From positions 1 through 45,524 of the forward strand of contig JAPOVX010000218.1 of NCBI GenBank assembly GCA_026707935.1: DNA of 45,524 nt, read 5' to 3'. The notes beneath the pieces are model-generated. The model was not told the DNA's origin. It did not search any database and worked only from the letters and a program-made list of their open reading frames with translations. Made by a program: the position numbers and the translations under genes. Positions 40,063-45,524 of the stretch are shown one piece after another (the first letter of the stretch is position 1; each line of letters opens with the position of its first letter). The stretch is from Paracoccaceae bacterium (lineage in GTDB: Bacteria; Pseudomonadota; Alphaproteobacteria; Rhodobacterales; Rhodobacteraceae).

Positions 40063-42030
40063 CTACGAGCCGCGCCCGATGTCCTCATGAATACGGATTC
40101 GACCCACTTGTCCCGCGACCCGCGCCCGGTAGACATAGAGTGATTCCATGACCCGCATCACGTAGTTTCTGGTTTCCCGGTACGGGATGTGTTCGATCCA
40201 GTCGACGGGATCGCTCCAGTCAAGGTGCGGATTCCCGAATTGCCCGATCCACTCCCGCGTCTGGCCGGGCCCGGCATTGTAGGCTGCAAAAGTCAGGACG
40301 TGGGAGCCCTGGAACTCCGTGAGAAGCTCTTCCAGATAGGCTGTTCCCATCTTCGCATTGAAATGCCAGTCATTTGTCAGGCGCCAATTCGAGTACCGCT
40401 CACCGAGTCGCTCTGAAATCTCCCGCGCGGTCGAAGGCAAGACCTGCATGAGCCCGCGCGCACCTGCGCGGCTAACAGAGTTGATTCGGAATTCGCTCTC
40501 CATCCTCGTGATTGCCAGGGCCATCTCCGGCGGCACCGGCCCGGAATGCCGGGCCAGATCGGTCACCGGAAAATACGAGCGGGGGAGTATGATTCCGGAC
40601 TTGGCGGCTTCCTTGGCCACACCTATCGCCACGTGCGGCGAGCCGAGGTGGAGCGCCATGTCTCCAAGCCGAATCAGGTCGGTTCGGTCGAGCTCCTCGG
40701 CAACATGGGCGAAGAACCACCGCGCATGGGGTTCCCAGCCAGCGCGCAAGAGCAGCCTGGCAGCGCGAATTGAACCGGAATCCACGAAATCGGCGGTGCG
40801 CCAGTCGGGCGACCGTTCCTTCCCGACCATCGCAGGATCGGGCCGGGCGCCGATCTTCTGGGCGGCCAGCTGACCGTAGAAGGTTGTCTGGTACCGGGCA
40901 CCGATCAGGTAGAACTCGTTGGCGGCAGTGTGGTCTTCGAGTGCTTCGTGGGCGCGGCCAAGCCAGTAATACGCCCGCCCAAGACTGATCGGGGACTTTA
41001 CGACGTCGCGAAACCGCAGGAAATGCCGTGCAGCCCGGTTCGGATCGTTCAGTTTTCGAAGTGCAATATATCCCGCGAACCACTCGAGCTGGGCGTAATC
41101 GGAACCTTCGGCAAGCCTGTGTCGACTGGCAAGTTCATAAGCCAGACGGTTCTCTCCAGCCTCCATCGCATCCCTTGCCAATACGCGGCGCCTGTATGAC
41201 CACGCATCAGGCCGACCCAGCGCTTCCGCCGATCGCGACCTCTCAAGGATCAGTTCCCTCGCCGAATCATCGAAACCGGAACTCAATCGCCAGATGAACC
41301 GGTCGTAGGCGAGCCCGCCATCGCTCCGTACCGATTTCGGAAGTCCACGAATCATGGCGTCGACGCCCGAGACCTTTTTTTTCAGGGCGATCCGGGTTTT
41401 TGCCAGTGCACTCCAATCGGAGGGTACGAGATCCAGCATCAGTCGTGCCGACTCGATCCTGTCCTTCCACAGCAAATGGTCGAGACGCCGGACATGGAGG
41501 TCGGAAATCGCGCCGCGGAAGTCCGAGACAAAAGCCTCGTGAGCTTTCCTGTCCATGCCAAGTTCGAGCCAGGCGTTCCGTGCTTCGGCCCTGGCTTCGT
41601 CGCCCCGGCCCAGCTGTCTCAGTGCCGTTGCCAACCGCAAGGCGCCCGTGCCGGTTTGCGGAGGCTGTATTTCGAAGTATTGCGTGACCGCGTGCGGGTT
41701 GGCGGATTCCGGAATGTGGGCTTCACCTCTCCGGCGCAGCCGCTTCAGCCCTGGCCAATCCCCGTTGCGCTCCAGGAAATCCCGATATTGCTGCCATGTT
41801 CCATCACCTGCTCTCAACCTCCACCAGGCGATCAGGTCGAGCGCGTCGGGGTCGCCGAACGCGCGCGCATGCCTTTCTGCCCTGGGCCAGTCTTCCCTGT
41901 AGGCAGCTTCGATCGCCGCAGCTATGACGTCATCGCCTTCACCAGGCGATGTGTCATGTGACTGCGCCAACGCGAAAATCGGCATGGCGGAAATTGCCGC
42001 CAGAGCCAGGCGGAGGACAAAAGTACTCAC
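40063..42030 (-). CDS. slt: Soluble lytic murein transglycosylase (Slt-type)
   Basis: The 655-residue exported enzyme starts with a signal peptide (LRLALAAISAMPIFALAQS). A long superhelical region of short repeats follows over the first 480 or so residues, then the catalytic SLT domain: ITRMESEF with the catalytic Glu, SRAGARGLMQVLPSTAREIS, NAKMGTAYLEELL and LTFAAYNAGPGQTREW. It cleaves peptidoglycan glycan strands in the periplasm. It faces dapA over a 183-bp divergent region. The slt / dapA-smpB neighbourhood is common in alphaproteobacteria. Confidence 0.94.
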   Translation of the reverse strand: MSTFVLRLALAAISAMPIFALAQSHDTSPGEGDDVIAAAIEAAYREDWPRAERHARAFGDPDALDLIAWWRLRAGDGTWQQYRDFLERNGDWPGLKRLRRRGEAHIPESANPHAVTQYFEIQPPQTGTGALRLATALRQLGRGDEARAEARNAWLELGMDRKAHEAFVSDFRGAISDLHVRRLDHLLWKDRIESARLMLDLVPSDWSALAKTRIALKKKVSGVDAMIRGLPKSVRSDGGLAYDRFIWRLSSGFDDSARELILERSRSAEALGRPDAWSYRRRVLARDAMEAGENRLAYELASRHRLAEGSDYAQLEWFAGYIALRKLNDPNRAARHFLRFRDVVKSPISLGRAYYWLGRAHEALEDHTAANEFYLIGARYQTTFYGQLAAQKIGARPDPAMVGKERSPDWRTADFVDSGSIRAARLLLRAGWEPHARWFFAHVAEELDRTDLIRLGDMALHLGSPHVAIGVAKEAAKSGIILPRSYFPVTDLARHSGPVPPEMALAITRMESEFRINSVSRAGARGLMQVLPSTAREISERLGERYSNWRLTNDWHFNAKMGTAYLEELLTEFQGSHVLTFAAYNAGPGQTREWIGQFGNPHLDWSDPVDWIEHIPYRETRNYVMRVMESLYVYRARVAGQVGRIRIHEDIGRGS

Positions 42031-42213
42031 AAGGCTGATCTCTGCTCTTTGGTTCCTGGTTTTTGTTGTTTCTTGCGGTCAAGTTCTACTGCAACTGGGC
42101 AGGAAACAACAGTCCGGGATTCCGATTGACTTGAATTCGCCGTGTATTCGCCGCTTACATTCCGGCCGTCCTGGGGTATTAGAAATTGAATCGGGAGAAT
42201 GGGGAGCAAGTTC

Positions 42214-43089
42214 ATGTTCAGGGGATCGAATCCGGCTTTGGTCACTCCGTTCCGCGACGGCGCAGTCGACGATGACGCCTTGAAGTCGCTGGTTGAGTGG
42301 CACATCGACGAGGGGTCCCATGGCCTGGTGCCGGTTGGCACGACCGGCGAAAGCCCGACACTCAGCCATGAGGAACACGAACACGTCATCGACGTTGTCG
42401 TGAGGGCGACCGCGGGACGGCTGCCGGTCATCGCGGGAGCCGGTTCGAATTCAACCGCCGAGGCCGTTCGCCTGCTGCAATTCGCCGAACGCGCCGGTGC
42501 CGATGCCGGCCTCGTTGTCACGCCATACTACAACAAGCCGACCCAACGCGGGTTGATCGAACATTATCGCGCCCTCGGCGAATGTTGCGATCTTCCAATC
42601 GTCATCTACAACATCCCCGGCCGTTCGGTCATCGACATGGGCCCCGACACCATGGGCGAGTTGTCGAAGCTGCCAACGATCGTCGGTGTCAAGGACGCGA
42701 CCGGCGATGTCGTCCGCGTCAGCCAGCAGCGCGCAACCTGTGGCGCGGACTTCATCCAGCTTTCAGGAGAGGACGCATCCGCGCTCGGATTCAATGCTCA
42801 CGGCGGAGTCGGCTGCATTTCGGTGACGGCCAACGTGGCGCCGCGCCTTTGCGCGGAATTCCAGGAGGCGTCGCTTGCCGGCGACACCTCGAGGGCGCTC
42901 GAACTTCAGGACATCCTGATGCCGCTCCACACCGCGGTTTTCATTGAACCCGGCCTGGTCGGTGCTAAGTACGGCCTTTCGGTGCTTGGCAAGTGCAGCG
43001 AAGAGGTTCGCCTGCCCTTGACGCCCGCCTTGCCCGAAACGCGCGCCAGGATCGACGATGCCATGCGGTTTGCCGGCCTGATTACCTGA
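42214..43089 (+). CDS. dapA: 4-hydroxy-tetrahydrodipicolinate synthase
   Basis: The 291-residue aldolase condenses pyruvate with aspartate semialdehyde, the first committed step of lysine and diaminopimelate synthesis. GTTGE is at 42-46. The Tyr pair region [10 protein letters not shown] is present, with Tyr132 in VIYNIPGRS and the Schiff-base Lys160 in GVKDATGD. Length is normal. I choose the ATG at 42214 because GGGGAG (42201-42206) lies seven bases upstream; the ATG at 42199 has its nearest purine-rich site only one base away. smpB follows after four bases, so both are probably co-transcribed. Confidence 0.96.
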   Translation: MFRGSNPALVTPFRDGAVDDDALKSLVEWHIDEGSHGLVPVGTTGESPTLSHEEHEHVIDVVVRATAGRLPVIAGAGSNSTAEAVRLLQFAERAGADAGLVVTPYYNKPTQRGLIEHYRALGECCDLPIVIYNIPGRSVIDMGPDTMGELSKLPTIVGVKDATGDVVRVSQQRATCGADFIQLSGEDASALGFNAHGGVGCISVTANVAPRLCAEFQEASLAGDTSRALELQDILMPLHTAVFIEPGLVGAKYGLSVLGKCSEEVRLPLTPALPETRARIDDAMRFAGLIT

Positions 43090-43093
43090 CTGC

Positions 43094-43576
43094 ATGGCCT
43101 CTCGGCGAAAGAAACGGGAGAACAGGAGCGGTCTCGTTGCGGAAAATCGCAAGGCGCGATTCAACTACGCGATCGAGGACACGCTGGAGTGCGGATTGGT
43201 CCTGACCGGGTCGGAGGTCAAGTCACTCAGGAATGGACAGGCCAATATCGCCGAAAGCTACGCCAGCGTCGAAAACGGTGAACTCTTCCTGATCAACGGG
43301 CACATCGCACGCTACGAGATGGCCGGGCGCTTCGGACACGAAGAGCGCCGCAGGCGAAAGCTCCTGGTCAGCAAAAAGCAACTCGCGAAGTTGAGGCAGG
43401 AAACCGAGCGACAGGGAATGACGCTCGTTCCCCTTCGCCTGTATTTCAACTCCGCCGGAAAGGCGAAAATCCTCGTCGCCGTCGCGCGGGGACGAAAACT
43501 CGTCGACAAGAGGGAGAATCAGAAATCCCGTGACTGGACTCGCCAGAAGGCGCGATTGTTGCGGGAACGGGGATAG
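43094..43576 (+). CDS. smpB: SsrA-binding protein SmpB
   Basis: The 160-residue protein binds tmRNA and brings it to stalled ribosomes for trans-translation. Family marks are [51 protein letters not shown] and the basic C-terminal tail [18 protein letters not shown]. Length is normal for the family. It begins four bases after the dapA stop, the usual alphaproteobacterial arrangement. The tmRNA gene itself is not in the window. Confidence 0.97.
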   Translation: MASRRKKRENRSGLVAENRKARFNYAIEDTLECGLVLTGSEVKSLRNGQANIAESYASVENGELFLINGHIARYEMAGRFGHEERRRRKLLVSKKQLAKLRQETERQGMTLVPLRLYFNSAGKAKILVAVARGRKLVDKRENQKSRDWTRQKARLLRERG

Positions 43577-43685
43577 CCGGGTACGGGTGATACGGATGGC
43601 CGCCGTCTCGGCCGGACGCGCCGTGTCGCGCACGCGGGCCCTGATCCACCATCTCCAGGACTTTTCGGCCTGACAGAGGTTTCAC

Positions 43686-44537
43686 ATGCCAGATGACGAC
43701 AACACGATACTGGTTTCAACCGACTGGTTGCGGCACCGCCTGAATTCACCGGACATCCGGGTTTTCGACGCGTCGTGGTACCTGCCTGCGGACGGGCGCG
43801 ATCCACGTGCCGAGTACGAGGCCGCGCACATTCCCGGGGCGCGATTTTTCGATATCGACGAGATCTCGGACTCGGATTCATCTCTCCCGCACATGGTGCC
43901 GCAACCGGAAAAATTCGCTTCGCGGATGCGATCGATGGGGGTCGGCGACGGGCACCAGGTCGTCGTTTACGACGGCGCCGGACTGTTTTCGGCAGCACGG
44001 GTCTGGTGGCTGTTCAGGCATATGGGCAAAACCGATGTTGCCGTTCTCGACGGCGGGTTCCCCAAATGGGTCGCGGAAGGACTTCCCGTTGAAAACCTGC
44101 CTCCCCAGACCCAGAGCCGCCACATGACCGCGCGACGAAACGCCGCCCTGGTCAGCGACCTGCCGCACGTCCTTGCCACGAACAAATCCGGCGAAGCCCA
44201 GATTGTCGATGCCCGATCGCCGGACCGTTTCCGCGGCGAGGCCCCCGAACCCCGGCCAGGACTCCGGCCAGGCCACATTCCCGGCTCCCGAAACGTCTAC
44301 TTCAACGACTTGCTGAATCCCGACGGTACGCTCAAACCCGAAGCCGAACTTCGAAAGGCATTCGTTGACGGCGGGGTGGACCTGTCACGTCCGGTTATCA
44401 CGACCTGCGGATCCGGAATCACTGCAGCGGTACTTTCGCTTGCCCTCGAAGTGCTCGGCCACCGCAGCCACTCGTTGTACGATGGCTCCTGGGCGGAGTG
44501 GGGCATGTCCCCCGACGTGCCGATCGAAACCGGGTGA
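43686..44537 (+). CDS. sseA: 3-mercaptopyruvate sulfurtransferase
   Basis: The 283-residue protein has two rhodanese domains. The first (about 10-135) includes the inactive-domain pattern HIPGARFFDIDEISD and LDGGFPKWVAEGLP. The second (about 165-280) carries the active-site loop CGSGITA with Cys241. The CGSGITA loop is typical of mercaptopyruvate, not thiosulfate, sulfurtransferases. It transfers sulfur from 3-mercaptopyruvate to thiols or cyanide in the cytoplasm or periplasm; no signal peptide is seen, so cytoplasm is likely. The ATG at 43686 has GAGG a few bases upstream. It probably forms its own unit, 109 bp after smpB. Confidence 0.94.
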   Translation: MPDDDNTILVSTDWLRHRLNSPDIRVFDASWYLPADGRDPRAEYEAAHIPGARFFDIDEISDSDSSLPHMVPQPEKFASRMRSMGVGDGHQVVVYDGAGLFSAARVWWLFRHMGKTDVAVLDGGFPKWVAEGLPVENLPPQTQSRHMTARRNAALVSDLPHVLATNKSGEAQIVDARSPDRFRGEAPEPRPGLRPGHIPGSRNVYFNDLLNPDGTLKPEAELRKAFVDGGVDLSRPVITTCGSGITAAVLSLALEVLGHRSHSLYDGSWAEWGMSPDVPIETG

Positions 44538-44881
44538 CCTGGCGGCGCGGAAACGCCTGCCGGCGCAGTCGACAGCCGAGATTTCGTCATCATCGCGCGT
44601 GTTCCCGAAAAGCCGGGAGGGAGCAACTGGCGCAACTGTGCGGGTGCGGGCTCGACAAGGGTGCATCCCGAATGCCGATCGGTCTTCTCCATGGCCAATT
44701 CCGTGATGCGGTGGTCTGAGAGCAGGTAGACCTGCGTCGATTCCACCGATATTGCCAAAAACAGAATTATCTCGGATCTTCGCGAAACCGCTGGCGGGCA
44801 GACACGCCACGCAAGGTCCCGGGAATGCCGGGCCCGCGAATGCTCCCGGGTCGTGTACGAATCACTCCGGAGACCGCAGCC
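44538..44881. other. Intergenic stretch before the EamA-like gene
   Basis: No gene is seen in these 344 bases. Frames on the minus strand are shadows. GGAG at 44869-44872 is the likely ribosome-binding site of the following gene. Confidence 0.45.
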
Positions 44882-45524
44882 TTGGATACCAACGTGTTTC
44901 TTGCAGTGCTCGTGGCTGCTCTGCTGCATGCGGGCTGGAACAGCCTGGTGAAGGTCGGATCCGACCCTTTCTCGACGATATGTGTCACCACGTTGGTGCA
45001 GGTGGCAATTGCGGTGCCTGTGCTCGTATTCGTGCCCGTTCCGGCCGTGGATGCAATTCCCTGGATCGTGGCGTCGGCCGTAATTCACACGTGTTACAAG
45101 GTGTTCCTCGCCAACGCCTACGACAACGCCGATCTAAGCCAAGCCTATCCCCTGGCGCGGGGAACCGCACCGATTGCCGTATTCCTCGTGACCGTCCTCT
45201 TTTTCGGCGCCGCGTTCGACCATTTCGAGACCGTGGCAATCCTGTCCATTTCGACAGGCGTCGTTCTCTTGGCATTCAAGGGACAGTACGGGCGACCCAT
45301 GAATCGCAGGTCCGCCGGATATGTGATCGGCACCGCCGTCATGATCGCCAGCTACACGGTCGTCGACGGCATAGGGGCGCGGATCGCCGGGACGGCTTCG
45401 GGATACATCATGTGGATGGTGATTGGCGACGGGATCGGGTTGTTGGCATATGCCTCCCTGGTCAGGGGCCGCTCCGCGGTCCCCGCCCTGTTGCCGGTTT
45501 GGCGGACCGGACTCGCATCAGGTG
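44882..45524 (+). CDS. EamA/DMT-family membrane transporter, N-terminal part
   Basis: A frame with no stop runs from a TTG at 44882 to the window edge, about 214 codons. The TTG lies nine bases after CCGGAG. The product has an N-terminal membrane segment VFLAVLVAALLHAGWNSLVK, the LLHAGWN motif being typical of EamA-domain permeases. Further hydrophobic segments are at about 35-55, 62-80, 95-115, 120-135, 150-165 and 178-195, and AYDNADLSQAYPLARGTAPI ends the first EamA repeat. Full proteins of this type have about ten helices and around 290 residues, so the last third is outside the window. The substrate is unknown. Confidence 0.85.
   Translation, partial: MDTNVFLAVLVAALLHAGWNSLVKVGSDPFSTICVTTLVQVAIAVPVLVFVPVPAVDAIPWIVASAVIHTCYKVFLANAYDNADLSQAYPLARGTAPIAVFLVTVLFFGAAFDHFETVAILSISTGVVLLAFKGQYGRPMNRRSAGYVIGTAVMIASYTVVDGIGARIAGTASGYIMWMVIGDGIGLLAYASLVRGRSAVPALLPVWRTGLASG

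Noticed and set aside
39962..40090. 42-codon frame starting at the mnmD stop
   Set aside because: It overlaps the end of slt, has no ribosome-binding site and shows no similarity I recognise.

Overview
The window comes from a GC-rich (about 60%) proteobacterium, most probably an alphaproteobacterium. The housekeeping block slt / dapA-smpB, dapE, zapE, a split MnmC pair and many peptide and methylated-compound catabolic genes fit that assignment. No rRNA, tRNA or CRISPR array is visible. Gene density is uneven: several 0.5-1 kb stretches hold no supportable gene.

Layout. 1-2.6 kb: the end of a hydroxypyruvate isomerase, a TauD-type 2-oxoglutarate dioxygenase and an inositol 2-dehydrogenase. 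3.7-9.3 kb: an ABC importer of the peptide/nickel class, with a fused double ATPase and two permeases on the minus strand and a Tat-exported binding protein transcribed divergently. 10.1-11.0 kb: a polyphosphate kinase 2 flanked by two ~0.8 kb non-coding stretches that contain inverted repeats. 11.9-12.9 kb: a frameshifted sterol-desaturase gene.

12.9-18.9 kb is the most unusual part. Two direct copies of dgoK (2-dehydro-3-deoxygalactonokinase) are identical over 968 bp. They enclose a 3.9 kb, partly AT-richer segment. That segment carries a translationally coupled pair (an unassigned methyltransferase-fold protein and an SPL-like radical SAM protein) and a HEPN-like gene broken by an in-frame amber codon. 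The flanks of the two dgoK copies have diverged while the coding cores have not, which points to an old duplication kept identical by gene conversion.

19.1-26.5 kb: an XRE-cupin regulator followed by a colinear set of a GFA-family protein, two paralogous 814-residue FAD/GcvT oxidoreductases, a homocysteine S-methyltransferase-like protein and a PNPOx-like protein. This looks like a demethylation pathway for an N-methylated or sulfonium compound that feeds one-carbon metabolism. It is followed by an RluA-type pseudouridine synthase and a D-cysteine desulfhydrase-family enzyme.

28.5-31.4 kb: a PIN toxin/antitoxin pair beside a graveyard of broken genes on the minus strand, namely a VOC-protein tail, a HisD/HpsN-like dehydrogenase and the C-terminus of a TraA-type conjugative relaxase. 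This suggests a decayed mobile insertion. 31.5-45.5 kb returns to conserved genes: a TIGR04282 transferase with dapE, an MltB-type transglycosylase, zapE, an MFS transporter, the divergent FAD oxidase/mnmD pair, slt, dapA-smpB, a mercaptopyruvate sulfurtransferase and the start of an EamA-type permease.
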